Below, piece after piece: positions 33,301 to 41,325 of a stretch of 44,599 nt of DNA (the stretch's first letter is position 1; every line of letters begins with the position of its first letter). A model generated the notes under the pieces. It was not told the DNA's origin. It did not search any database and worked only from the letters and a program-made list of their open reading frames with translations. Source of the DNA: Prevotella sp. (GTDB lineage Bacteria > Bacteroidota > Bacteroidia > Bacteroidales > Bacteroidaceae); the NCBI GenBank assembly GCA_017471245.1, contig JAFUVB010000114.1, forward strand, positions 1 through 44,599. Direction: 5' to 3'. The position numbers were made by a program, and so were the translations under genes.

Positions 33301-34749
33301 CTATAGCCGCCCGCCGCGCGCCTTGACGCGCTTTTCCCATTCCTCGCGCTCTTTCTGTACGTTATAGCCGCGCGCGGAGAGGAAATTGTTGATGCGCCCC
33401 TTGTATTTGTTGAACACGGCGTGCTTCTTGTTGCTGCTTTCCTCGTCGATGGCGAGTTCGCGCGCCTCTCTCAGCCAGCGCATGATCTGCTCCTTTTCGT
33501 CGTCTTTGAGCGTTGGAATCATGTCGCAATAGGCATCGTAGGTTACTTTCACCACATTGAAAGTCATCACGTCCTTCACGCGCTCCACATGTCTGGGCAT
33601 GAGGTATTTCGACAGTTTCTCCTCGAAACCGAAGTGGGAGCGGTAGAGTTTGGAGTCTGCCACCTGGCTGGCATTCTTGTTTCCCGCCTTTTTCAGTGAG
33701 TCGCGCTCGGCATAGATGTCGTTCAGCTCGAAGTAGCGGTTGGCAACGATGTTGCGCACATTGTCGCCTATTGCCGACGACCATGTGAGATCGAGCGCGT
33801 CGGTGCATTTCTTAGCGCGGCCGAGAATGTTGTTTACGTATTCCGGATCGCGCCCGTCGGCATTCAGTTTCACCTCTGGTTCAGGCACGCTGTTGAAGAT
33901 TTCCTTCATGTAGCGCACGTTGCTGCCGTAGTTGTTCTTCACGTTTCTCACCTGGTTCACGTCGCGGCTGCGCTCAATGAACAGCCATCCGCTCCACTGC
34001 ATCTTGTCGAGTGTTGCCTTGATGGCGGGCATGTTGAGCGCCTTGTCGTTCTGAATCCATACGCCGTCGGTGTTTGATGCGTGGATGGCGCAGATGTTCT
34101 TGGCTCCCAGTGCCTGCATGTCTTTGCAGATGTCGAGCCCAAGTTCGATGGCAGTCTGGAACTTATAGAAGATGGCGATGCCGTCGCTCTTGATTTCCTT
34201 GAGCAGTTTTTTGTTGCCCTTGGCATCGAGGGGCGTGTCGATGCCCAGCACTTTGCCGCGCGCCTTTGCCATCTCGCCCACTTCGTGGAGGCGCTTCACG
34301 ATGACCTTTCGCAGCGGAAGCGAGTCGGCCCAGTTGTTGCCGCATCCGCCCAACGGCAGGAATGCCACGCGTACGCCGCCCATCACATCCATCGTGTTGA
34401 GGCAGTCTTCCACCAGTTCGCGGTAGTTGTCGCGCCCGGCAAGGCTCTGTGCGTACATGCCGCTCATGGCTACGGCTCCTATTTTTATGTCCAGCGAGTC
34501 GGCGGTATGCTTGAACAAGGCCGCCTGAGCGGGGTTGCGCAGCTGGTTGTCGAACTCTTTGCGCTGTCCCAAGGAACCCATATCCAGCTCCACACCGTCG
34601 GCACCGATATAGCGTGCCAGTTCAAACTCACCCAGTTTCTGGCGTTTCAGGATCATCCAGTCGCAAACGCCCACTTGGTATTGCTGTGCTTCGGCTGCAC
34701 CGTAGGCAAGCAGAAGCGCCCATAAACACAAGATTCTCAGTTTTCTCAT
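33301..34749 (-). CDS. Secreted sugar phosphate isomerase/epimerase-like protein fused to DUF3826
   Basis: A 482-aa exported protein. Residues 1-22 form a Sec signal peptide (LLLAYGAAEAQQ). Residues 25-285 look like an AP-endonuclease-2-type TIM barrel of the sugar isomerase/epimerase family (GADGVELDMGS, GKVLGIDTPLD, ICAIHASNTDGVW, WSGWLFIERSRD), with Glu, Asp and His residues placed as metal ligands. Residues about 295-482 resemble DUF3826 (NRYFELNDIYAERDS, NKYKGRINNFLSARGY). The two parts usually occur as separate secreted proteins. Action on a sugar or sugar acid in the periplasm is inferred. Confidence 0.8.
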   Translation of the reverse strand: MRKLRILCLWALLLAYGAAEAQQYQVGVCDWMILKRQKLGEFELARYIGADGVELDMGSLGQRKEFDNQLRNPAQAALFKHTADSLDIKIGAVAMSGMYAQSLAGRDNYRELVEDCLNTMDVMGGVRVAFLPLGGCGNNWADSLPLRKVIVKRLHEVGEMAKARGKVLGIDTPLDAKGNKKLLKEIKSDGIAIFYKFQTAIELGLDICKDMQALGAKNICAIHASNTDGVWIQNDKALNMPAIKATLDKMQWSGWLFIERSRDVNQVRNVKNNYGSNVRYMKEIFNSVPEPEVKLNADGRDPEYVNNILGRAKKCTDALDLTWSSAIGDNVRNIVANRYFELNDIYAERDSLKKAGNKNASQVADSKLYRSHFGFEEKLSKYLMPRHVERVKDVMTFNVVKVTYDAYCDMIPTLKDDEKEQIMRWLREARELAIDEESSNKKHAVFNKYKGRINNFLSARGYNVQKEREEWEKRVKARGGRL

Positions 34750-34840
34750 ATTGTTGTTTGTTTTAGTTTCAATCCGTCGATATTATAACGCGCGCGTGCT
34801 TTTTTTGTACCCAAATATTCCTGTTGACGGGAAAAAATGC

Positions 34841-34848
34841 TATCTTTG
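34841..34848 (+). promoter_or_regulatory. -7 element for the MGMT-like gene
   Basis: TATCTTTG followed by GCAGC. A TTG sits only 14 nt upstream, so the -33 half is weak. The position rules out the TTG codon at 34824 as translation start, because it lies upstream of transcription. Confidence 0.45.
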
Positions 34849-34874
34849 CAGCAGAAACCCATGACAACCGGAAG

Positions 34875-35213
34875 ATGAAAGACTATCCCGACAAGATGAG
34901 TGCTGCCGATGCGCGCACGTTTCGCGATGATGTGCTGAACATCGTGAGCCAGATTCCCTGCGGAAAGGTGACCACCTACGGGCATATTGCTGCACTGGCA
35001 GGATGGCCGAGCCACTCGCGCATGGTGGGGCGCACACTGCGCTATACGCCCGGAGCCGACCTGCTGCCGTGCCATCGCGTGGTGAACATCGCCGGGCGCA
35101 CGGCTCCGGGGTGGGGCAGACAGCGCGATTTGTTGGAGGCTGAGGGTGTGACGTTCAAGGCAAACGGACGTGTTGACATGTCGCGCCATCTGTGGGAGCC
35201 CGACATTCTGTGA
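34875..35213 (+). CDS. Short MGMT-family (alkyltransferase-like) DNA-binding protein
   Basis: A 112-aa protein consisting only of the C-terminal DNA-binding domain of O6-alkylguanine-DNA alkyltransferase. Helix-turn-helix IPCGKVTTYGHIAALAGWP at 28-46 and the active-site motif PCHRV with C66 are present. Most short alkyltransferase-like proteins have Trp in place of that Cys, so this one may keep repair activity; it lacks the N-terminal domain and the usual second conserved strand, so the function is open. Divergent from the isomerase gene. Start chosen at 34875 from promoter position. Confidence 0.8.
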   Translation: MKDYPDKMSAADARTFRDDVLNIVSQIPCGKVTTYGHIAALAGWPSHSRMVGRTLRYTPGADLLPCHRVVNIAGRTAPGWGRQRDLLEAEGVTFKANGRVDMSRHLWEPDIL

Positions 35214-35222
35214 GTAGTTTAT

Positions 35223-35253
35223 TTTGTCGTTTCATCTAAAATGTGTATCTTTG
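35223..35253 (+). promoter_or_regulatory. Promoter of the mutarotase gene
   Basis: TTTG 35223-35226, a 19-nt spacer and TATCTTTG 35246-35253, exact consensus, about 88 nt upstream of the ATG. It overlaps the end of the MGMT-like gene by nothing but follows its stop by about 10 nt. Confidence 0.7.
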
Positions 35254-35340
35254 TGCCGTTGTAGTCTGAGAATTTCTTATCCGACAACTGCAGGCAGGCT
35301 CTAAAAGAAAGCAATGAAATAATCACAAAAGCATAAGAAT

Positions 35341-35721
35341 ATGGAAGGTTATCAAACGAAAGAATACGGGCAACCCGTGAAGCGCTATGTGCAGATGATG
35401 GATCTGCGCGACAATCCCGAGCTGATTGCCAAATACCGGCAGGCACACAGCGAAGAAGGGTCGTGGAAAGAGATACTCGACGGCATTCGTTCCGTGGGTA
35501 TCTTAGAGATGGAGATCTACATTCTGGGAAATCATCTGGTGATGATTGTCGATGCGCCGCTCAACTTCCAGTGGAGCGAAGCCATGGCACGCCTTGCCAC
35601 TTTGCCCCGTCAGGAGGAGTGGGAACAGTATGTGGCGCAGTTCCAGAACTGCGATGCCAATGCCACTTCCGACGAGAAATGGCAGATGATGGAGCGGATG
35701 TTCTATCTCTATGAGAAGTGA
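35341..35721 (+). CDS. L-rhamnose/L-fucose-type mutarotase
   Basis: A 126-aa ferredoxin-like-fold protein of the RhaM family, which interconverts the anomers of a 6-deoxyhexose. Typical features are the N-terminal KRYVQMMDLRDNPELIAKYRQAHS segment, GIRSVGILEMEIYILGNHLVMI and the C-terminal WQMMERMFYLYE. RhaM is usually about 105 aa; here the N-terminus is longer. The following convergent genes (dehydrogenase, lactonase, aldo/keto reductase) suit oxidative breakdown of L-fucose or a similar sugar, so fucose is as likely a substrate as rhamnose. Confidence 0.82.
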   Translation: MEGYQTKEYGQPVKRYVQMMDLRDNPELIAKYRQAHSEEGSWKEILDGIRSVGILEMEIYILGNHLVMIVDAPLNFQWSEAMARLATLPRQEEWEQYVAQFQNCDANATSDEKWQMMERMFYLYEK

Positions 35722-35733
35722 AGGATTTAGGGG

Positions 35734-35858
35734 ATAGAAATTTAGAGGTGAGAGGATTAGAGGTGAGAGAATAGAATCAAGCTATCGGCCTTAGTATAGA
35801 ACATTGTATCTCTGTGCATATCTCTAATCCACTAATCCTCTCACCTCTAAATTTCTAT
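35734..35858. repeat. Large hairpin, perfect 27-bp inverted repeat
   Basis: Arms 35734-35760 and 35832-35858 are exact complements (ATAGAAATTTAGAGGTGAGA outward), with a 71-nt loop. It lies between the convergent mutarotase and dehydrogenase genes and may act as a shared transcription barrier. The loop holds one copy of the 65-bp direct repeat. Confidence 0.8.
35766..35830. repeat. 65-bp direct repeat flanking the zinc dehydrogenase, copy 1
   Basis: Aligns without gaps to 36974-37038; the 20 nt TGTATCTCTGTGCATATCTC are identical. Both copies begin AGAGAATAGAA and end TCTCTAATCC. Confidence 0.75.
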
Positions 35859-35861
35859 TCT

Positions 35862-36887
35862 TTAAACACCAAATCCCACCAATATTCTGAACACCTTTGC
35901 GGGTGCAGCAGCCCATTGCTGCATGGCTTGGAGTGCCGTTTCGGGAGAAGCGACAGCCGAAATCAATTGCTCTTTCGGGTAGTCACGGTTCTGCTGCATA
36001 TAATGTATCACCGCACGGAAGTCGGCAGGCTTGGCATTGCGAGAGCCGCGGATGTCGAGTTCCTTCTGTACAAAGAGCTTGGTGATGAACTCTGTTCCCG
36101 CCTTGGCATAGCCGATGAAGACGATGCGACCGCAGAAAGCCACTTCGTTGACTGCCTGGTTCTGCGTGAAAGGACTGCCCACGGCCTCGATAACCACATC
36201 GGGACCCATGCCTTCGGTCAGCTCTTGCAGGCGCGCATGCAGGTCTTCTGTCTTGGAATTGACCACGTAGTTAGCACCCATCTGCTTTGCCAATGCCAGT
36301 TTCTCATCATCCAGGTCGACGGCAATCACTGTGGCTCCGCGCAGACTGGCACGCACGATAGCACCGATGCCGATCATGCCACAGCCAATCACCATCACAC
36401 GGTCGATATCAGTTATCTCGGCGCGGTTCACGGCATGGAAACCCACGCTCATCGGTTCTATCAGCGCAATCTCTTTCTCTGACAGTCCTTCGGCAAGAAT
36501 AATCTTCTGCCAAGGCATGGCAAGGTATTCGCGCATGGCACCGTTGCGCTGCACGCCTAACGTCTCATTATGCTCGCAGGCATTGGCACGCTCGTGGCGG
36601 CAGGAGGCACAGTGGCCGCAATTGCTGTAGGGATCAACGGTGACCAACATACCGACTTTCAAATTCTCAGGAACATCACTTCCCACGGCGGCAATCGTTG
36701 CACTCACCTCATGACCGGGTATCACGGGCATCTTCACCATCGGGTTCCTGCCGAGGAACGTATTCAAGTCGCTGCCGCAGAAACCCACGTAGTTCATTTT
36801 CAAGAGCACTTCATCACTCTTGATTTCCGGTTTTTCCAATTCCACAACCGCCATCTGCTGTTCGGCGGTAATCTGTACTGCTTTCAT
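35862..36887 (-). CDS. Zinc-dependent alcohol (sugar) dehydrogenase, MDR family
   Basis: A 341-aa medium-chain dehydrogenase. Catalytic zinc ligands C37, H59 and E60 (FCGSD, IPGHE), structural zinc cysteines C90, C93, C96 and C104, and a Rossmann motif VIGCGMIGIGA near 167. The family oxidises a secondary alcohol on polyols or sugar acids with NAD(P). With the neighbouring lactonase and aldo/keto reductase it may act on a deoxyhexose-derived intermediate such as 2-keto-3-deoxy-L-fuconate; this is inferred. The gene is bracketed by 65-bp direct repeats. Confidence 0.85.
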   Translation of the reverse strand: MKAVQITAEQQMAVVELEKPEIKSDEVLLKMNYVGFCGSDLNTFLGRNPMVKMPVIPGHEVSATIAAVGSDVPENLKVGMLVTVDPYSNCGHCASCRHERANACEHNETLGVQRNGAMREYLAMPWQKIILAEGLSEKEIALIEPMSVGFHAVNRAEITDIDRVMVIGCGMIGIGAIVRASLRGATVIAVDLDDEKLALAKQMGANYVVNSKTEDLHARLQELTEGMGPDVVIEAVGSPFTQNQAVNEVAFCGRIVFIGYAKAGTEFITKLFVQKELDIRGSRNAKPADFRAVIHYMQQNRDYPKEQLISAVASPETALQAMQQWAAAPAKVFRILVGFGV

Positions 36888-36973
36888 TTATTTTTGTTTT
36901 AAGTTTTTTAGTTTATAATAGAGGTGAGAGGTGAGGGGTTATTTTAGAAGCAAGAGGCAAGAAGCAAGAAGCA

Positions 36974-37038
36974 AGAGAATAGAACTAAGATATAGGCATG
37001 AGTATAGATCGTTGTATCTCTGTGCATATCTCTAATCC
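36974..37038. repeat. 65-bp direct repeat flanking the zinc dehydrogenase, copy 2
   Basis: Matches copy 1 at 35766-35830, 1208 nt apart, same orientation. A short AGCAAGA(A/G) run precedes it (36941-36976). Confidence 0.75.
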
Positions 37039-37048
37039 TCTCACCTCT

Positions 37049-37136
37049 CACCTCTAATCCTCTAAAACAACACCTCTAATCTTCTAAAGCATCACCTCTA
37101 ATCTTCTAAAGCATCACCTCTAATCTTCTCACCTCT
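37049..37136. repeat. 22-bp tandem repeat, four copies
   Basis: Units of CACCTCTAATCTTCTAAAGC begin at 37049, 37071, 37093 and 37115, the first and last diverged. They end just beyond the amidohydrolase stop. Confidence 0.8.
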
Positions 37137-37151
37137 CACCTCTAATCCTCT

Positions 37152-38072
37152 TTATTCTGACATATTCTTCACATACGGCAAATCCACCAACTGCTTGAAC
37201 CCATAGAACTTCCGCGCATTCTCGCCGAGGAACAGTTCTTTCTCATGGTCGGTGAGTTCGTTGCTCTTGATGACGAAATCGTAAGACATACGGTATGTGA
37301 TGGCGGTAATGGTGCGGGGATAGTCGCTTCCCCACATCAGTTTCTCCACGCCGACAATGTCGATGGCTTCCTTAATGGCACGGATGGCACCCGGGAAGGG
37401 ATAGAATTCGCTGTTGAAGAGCCATGTGATGCCGCCCGACTCAATCATCACGTTCTCATTTCTTGCCAGTTTTATCTGCTCGTGCCAGCGTTCTGTCGTT
37501 GGCATACCGAAGTGGCCGATGGCAATTTTCAGTTTCGGGCATTCGGCTATTATCTCCTTCATCTCTGCCACATGGATGTCTCCGTCTGCAAGATCCACGG
37601 AGAAGATGATGCCCCGGTCTTCCATTAGATGGAACATCTGCATCATCTCGTCGCTGGTCATCCAGATGCGCTGCCCGTCAAGTATCAGGCGGTGTGCGGG
37701 AATCTTGATGGCTTTGAATCCCCTGCTTATCAGTTCCTCTGCCTGCTGGGCAAATCCCGGCTTGAAATAGTCAGCCATGCCGCACACGAAGAAGCGGTCG
37801 GGATAGCGCGCCTGCACCTCTTCCAGATAGTCGTTCTGTATGCCGTCGATAAACTCCTGTGTGACGACGGCTGCCGATACCTGGGCATAGTTCATATTGG
37901 AAAGGAACACCTCGGCACTGTTTTTGCCATCAATCATGAACGGCGGCACCATCTGCACCTCTTCGCCCAAGAACATTGAGCGGCCGTTTTCCAAGGTTTT
38001 GATCACCTTTCCGTTCCACGTGGTATCCTGTTTCAGCCACAAATGGCTGTGTGCATCAATTATCTTCACCAT
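37152..38072 (-). CDS. Amidohydrolase-2 family protein (L-fucono-lactonase-like)
   Basis: A 306-aa TIM-barrel metal-dependent hydrolase. Metal-binding residues are visible in DAHSHLW at 6-12, in the IGHFGMP segment and in the WGSDYPR motif near the C-terminus. This COG3618-like group includes lactonases that open L-fucono-1,5-lactone. Its position between a dehydrogenase and an aldo/keto reductase supports the lactonase step of an oxidative sugar pathway. The exact sugar is not proven. Start at ATG 38072 gives the standard MVKIIDAHSH opening. Confidence 0.85.
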   Translation of the reverse strand: MVKIIDAHSHLWLKQDTTWNGKVIKTLENGRSMFLGEEVQMVPPFMIDGKNSAEVFLSNMNYAQVSAAVVTQEFIDGIQNDYLEEVQARYPDRFFVCGMADYFKPGFAQQAEELISRGFKAIKIPAHRLILDGQRIWMTSDEMMQMFHLMEDRGIIFSVDLADGDIHVAEMKEIIAECPKLKIAIGHFGMPTTERWHEQIKLARNENVMIESGGITWLFNSEFYPFPGAIRAIKEAIDIVGVEKLMWGSDYPRTITAITYRMSYDFVIKSNELTDHEKELFLGENARKFYGFKQLVDLPYVKNMSE

Positions 38073-38091
38073 GAAAAAAAACTATAAACGA

Positions 38092-38174
38092 TGAACTCTT
38101 AACTCTTAATTCTTAACTCTTAATTCTTAACTCTTAATTCTTAACTCTTAATTCTTAACTCTTAATTCTTAACT
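38092..38174. repeat. 14-bp tandem repeat, about six copies
   Basis: Repeats of TTAACTCTTAATTC fill the gap between the aldo/keto reductase end and the amidohydrolase start. Confidence 0.85.
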
Positions 38175-38176
38175 CA

Positions 38177-39127
38177 TCAAGTGTTTTTCCACCTCACGCG
38201 CATCTGGTCGCCGATGATCTGCTGCACATCTTTCACAAGCTGCTCATCCATCGGCGTATTCACGTAGTCGATATTCTTGAGCACATTCTTGGGATTGGCC
38301 GAACTGAACAGCGTTGTGGCGATGCGGGGATTCAGACTGGTGGAATACTGGATGGCGAGTTTCTCAATGGGATAGTCCTTCGAGGCACAATAATCCGTGG
38401 CTTTGCGGCATGCTTCCTTCAGGCTTTCGGGGGCTGGATGCCATGCCGGAGCACCGCGCTGCGACAGCAGTCCCATGGAGAAAGGCGACGCATTCACCAC
38501 GCCGATGCCGTTACTCTCGAAGAAATCGAGGTAGTCGAGCAGCATCTCGTCGTTCAGGCAGTAGTGACAGAAGCACAGAACGCTCTCCACGGTGCCGGGT
38601 TCAGCGTGTTCAATCACCCATTTCAGGTTTTCAGGCTGCAGGTCGGTGATGCCCACATGCCTCACAACGCCCTTCTTGCGCAGCTCCACCAAGGCGGGAA
38701 GAGTCTCATCCACGATCTTTTGCAAGCCTCCTTCAAGGTCGGCTTGGAACTCCACGTCGTGCACATTGATAATATCGATATAGTCGATGTGCAGGCGCTC
38801 CATGCTCTCATACACACTGTCGGTGACGCGACGGGCAGAATAGTCCCAAGTGTTCACCCCATTTTCGCCGTAGCGCCCCACCTTGGTGGAGAGGTAATAC
38901 TTCTGGCGCGGGATGTCCTTCAGTGCCTTTCCTAATACCGTCTCAGCCTTGTAGTGGCCGTAATAGGGCGACACGTCGATGAAATTAATACCGTTTTCAA
39001 TGGCTGTGAACACAGCCTCTATGCCCTCGGCTTCACGAATATCGTGGAAAACGCCTCCCAACGAGGATGCGCCGAAACCGAGATTAGACAGCTTCATGCC
39101 TGTCTTTCCGAGTTCATTGTATACCAT
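38177..39127 (-). CDS. Aldo/keto reductase (L-fucose or D-threo-aldose dehydrogenase-like)
   Basis: A 316-aa (alpha/beta)8 NAD(P)-dependent oxidoreductase. Catalytic residues are seen as D51 and Y56 (DVSPYYGHYKAETVLGKAL), K in STKVGRYG, and the family HVGITDLQPENL segment. In the oxidative L-fucose route of some bacteria an enzyme of this group oxidises the sugar to its lactone, which the adjacent lactonase would open. It is therefore the probable first step of this cluster. Confidence 0.86.
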   Translation of the reverse strand: MVYNELGKTGMKLSNLGFGASSLGGVFHDIREAEGIEAVFTAIENGINFIDVSPYYGHYKAETVLGKALKDIPRQKYYLSTKVGRYGENGVNTWDYSARRVTDSVYESMERLHIDYIDIINVHDVEFQADLEGGLQKIVDETLPALVELRKKGVVRHVGITDLQPENLKWVIEHAEPGTVESVLCFCHYCLNDEMLLDYLDFFESNGIGVVNASPFSMGLLSQRGAPAWHPAPESLKEACRKATDYCASKDYPIEKLAIQYSTSLNPRIATTLFSSANPKNVLKNIDYVNTPMDEQLVKDVQQIIGDQMRVRWKNT

Positions 39128-39178
39128 AAATATTAATGTATTTATCTGATAGGATGACGACCGCCACCCTGTTTTGTA

Positions 39179-40312
39179 CTATCCCGGATGCTTTCCGTAT
39201 TTGCGTTGCTCGTTCCATTTCCACACCTGATGCCATGCAAGAAACAGCGGGCGCACTAACGACTCTGCCGGAAACTCACGTGCATAGCGCCATGGACGCA
39301 GCGAATACCACAGCAGTTTCACCTTCTTGTTTTTGCCTTTATACTTCATCCTGGTGTCGCTGCGGCCGAAATTGCCTGCCGTGAGCACCTCGAAGAGCAG
39401 TTTCTCGCCCAGTTTCTCATCGGGTTCGGTTATCAAGAACTGCTTTTCAAGTCCTAAGGCTTCCTGCATCACATACATCATGCCGCGTGCAAACTTCAGC
39501 ATGTTCAGCCGGCTGAGCAGCCTTTGGCACTCCTTCCGCTCCTCCTCGCTGATGCCGCGGCGCAACAAATAGTAGTAGTCGATCATCTGCCGCAGCCCCA
39601 CGCCGCCGTTGATGAAATGCTTGAACACGTGGGAGAGCTGGAAGATGCGGTTCATGTCGTCGGTGGGTCGGCATATCGTGCCAAGTCCGTCGGGCAATTC
39701 CACCCAGTTGCAGAACTGCCTTTCGCTCACGCTGTCGAAGTATTTCTGCAGACGGCGGTTATAATACAGATTGCTGAAGAACGACGGCACATAGTGGATT
39801 TCAATCTCAACGCCCTTGATAATGGGGTAGTCGATGTGGTGATACTGGTTGTCGGCATCAGGCACATCGCGCTTCACCATCCTGAAAATATCCTCGCGGC
39901 TGCCGTCTAACCAGATGTCGATGTCGCCCGACTGCCGCATCATCGGGTCGGGATACATCAGGGCGTTGCCCTGCCCCTTGATGATGCAGCTGCGGAAACC
40001 CTCCTTCAGCATGTTCTCCGAAAGCTTTGCCGCCACCATGTTCAGTTTGATGTTCTTGCGGCGGATACGGTCGGCAGCGCCGTAGAACATGAATTCCAGG
40101 TCTGTCTCAGGGCGGGGAGCAGCGGCATCCATGCGCTGAATACCGTGATAAGCCACGCCCAGCACGGCATGGCGCTTCGCAAAATCATACAGCCCCTGCC
40201 AGTTCATCTGCTCTATATGTGCCGGTTGCGGTTTGCTTTCATCAATGGCGAACCTCAGGAATTCCAGGTATCTGTCCTCGTCCGCGGTCATCTTGTAAAT
40301 GCTTTTCTTCAT
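39179..40312 (-). CDS. Nucleotidyltransferase family protein (NTP_transf_5 type)
   Basis: A 377-aa protein with a nucleotidyltransferase core: SCIIKGQGNALMYPDP followed by SGDIDIWLDG, whose Asp pair (about D130 and D132) would bind Mg-NTP, and EIEIHYVPS as the third acidic strand. This matches a uncharacterised family (PF14907-like) often found with surface polysaccharide genes in Bacteroidetes. No signal peptide. The target may be protein, nucleic acid or sugar; it is unassigned. A TATCTTTG -7 box lies at 40353-40346. Confidence 0.78.
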   Translation of the reverse strand: MKKSIYKMTADEDRYLEFLRFAIDESKPQPAHIEQMNWQGLYDFAKRHAVLGVAYHGIQRMDAAAPRPETDLEFMFYGAADRIRRKNIKLNMVAAKLSENMLKEGFRSCIIKGQGNALMYPDPMMRQSGDIDIWLDGSREDIFRMVKRDVPDADNQYHHIDYPIIKGVEIEIHYVPSFFSNLYYNRRLQKYFDSVSERQFCNWVELPDGLGTICRPTDDMNRIFQLSHVFKHFINGGVGLRQMIDYYYLLRRGISEEERKECQRLLSRLNMLKFARGMMYVMQEALGLEKQFLITEPDEKLGEKLLFEVLTAGNFGRSDTRMKYKGKNKKVKLLWYSLRPWRYAREFPAESLVRPLFLAWHQVWKWNEQRKYGKHPG

Positions 40313-40345
40313 GTCCTTGTGCGGTCAGTTAGTTGATACGCGTTG

Positions 40346-40353
40346 CAAAGATA
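40346..40353 (-). promoter_or_regulatory. -7 element for the nucleotidyltransferase gene
   Basis: Minus strand TATCTTTG followed by CAACGCG. The -33 half is not clear. Confidence 0.4.
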
Positions 40354-40504
40354 CGAAAACTAATCCGAAAACGTGTGAATATATCGCGCTAATTGTGTGA
40401 GAAAAAATATTTCGCTGAGCTTTCGAGGCTCGAAAGCTGTGAGATTATTCTGCCTCAGATCTGACCGATGAGATTAGGTCAACTGGTTCTATATTCTTCT
40501 GCCC

Positions 40505-41005
40505 TTAATCCTCATGACCTAAAAGCAAACTTAGTGAATCAAGATAATCTGTATGAACCTGAACATACCTAACTTTAGAATAATCAATCTTCATAACACC
40601 ACTTTTTCGCAGTTCCGGATCGTATGAATCAAAATCAAACGAGTTTGGCTTCACATCTTTAATTCTCCCAACATATATGACATCCTCTTTATGCAAGCAT
40701 ATTGCCACCAATATTTCTTTCCTTTTTAAAAAAGAAAAGAGCAGTTCATTATCATTTAAGACAGTGTCTTTTTCTATTGGAGACAAATACTCCGTTCTGT
40801 TTTTAATAGAAAGTATTCTGTGCCGCATCGTGCTTTCATTTAATTCACGCTCATAAGCAATATACTTTTTGTTTGTAAACTGAAAGCCATCTAACACATA
40901 ATCGACAACATTAACCCTTATTAAAGACCACTCAGTCCCGTTGCCTAAAAGGATTCCTGTTACAAGTTCCTTAAAACGTCTGATTTTAAATTCTATTATT
41001 TTCAT
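40505..41005 (-). CDS. Hypothetical protein, 166 aa
   Basis: No family recognised. The N-terminal half is basic (MKIIEFKIRRFKELVTGILLG); the C-terminal half has alternating strands (EDVIYVGRIKDVKPNSFDFD) suggestive of a small beta-barrel or Sm-like fold. It is AT-rich compared with the genes upstream at 33-40 kb, consistent with transfer. It has its own promoter and stands alone. Confidence 0.65.
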   Translation of the reverse strand: MKIIEFKIRRFKELVTGILLGNGTEWSLIRVNVVDYVLDGFQFTNKKYIAYERELNESTMRHRILSIKNRTEYLSPIEKDTVLNDNELLFSFLKRKEILVAICLHKEDVIYVGRIKDVKPNSFDFDSYDPELRKSGVMKIDYSKVRYVQVHTDYLDSLSLLLGHED

Positions 41006-41097
41006 TATTAAACTACTTAATCACGGTGACTTCTACGGGTTGTTTTCTATCCTTTGAATTATCATACAGATATTTTAACCATATTGTTTCTCGATGA

Positions 41098-41129
41098 CAA
41101 AGATACTGACTTGTTCTCATACTACCAAA
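41098..41129 (-). promoter_or_regulatory. Promoter of the 166-aa gene
   Basis: Minus strand: TTTG (41129-41126), a 20-nt spacer, TATCTTTG (41105-41098). It lies inside the spurious 65-codon frame at 41013-41210. Confidence 0.7.
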
Positions 41130-41227
41130 TAATAGCCGATTAAAATGATCACAGAACCGCTCCCTGATCTTGAAGATTTTGAAGATAGTGGTTTTTAGCC
41201 AAATCTCCAAACTTTTTCAAAAAATCC

Positions 41228-41258
41228 TTTGGAATTCCCAGAAATTGTTGTACTTTTG
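41228..41258 (+). promoter_or_regulatory. Promoter of the abiF RNA and abiF gene
   Basis: TTTG 41228-41231, a 19-nt spacer and TACTTTTG 41251-41258, exact consensus. The RNA would start at about 41264-41266, at the foot of the hairpin. Confidence 0.75.
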
Positions 41259-41264
41259 CACCCA

Positions 41265-41325
41265 CGAGAACCCGCCAAGCCTCTTCACAATGCTTAAATC
41301 GGCGGGTCGTTTTATTTAATTGTGG
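41265..41325 (+). ncRNA. abiF-motif-like RNA leader with pseudoknot over the start codon
   Basis: The sequence shows a 7-bp stem ACCCGCC 41270-41276 with GGCGGGT 41301-41307, continued by AAGC 41277-41280 with GCTT 41292-41295, and a 5-nt bulge AAATC. The 11-nt loop contains CACAAT 41286-41291, which is fully complementary to ATTGTG 41319-41324. That partner includes the GTG start codon (41322-41324), so the pseudoknot would hide it. An RNA of this position and shape upstream of Abi_2/AbiF genes is known as the abiF motif. Whether it acts in cis, as a separate antitoxin RNA, or both cannot be told from sequence. Confidence 0.7.

Noticed and set aside
41013-41210. 65-codon ORF upstream of the 166-aa gene
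   Set aside because: A consensus promoter for the downstream gene lies inside it, so its start would not be transcribed; no recognisable protein features.
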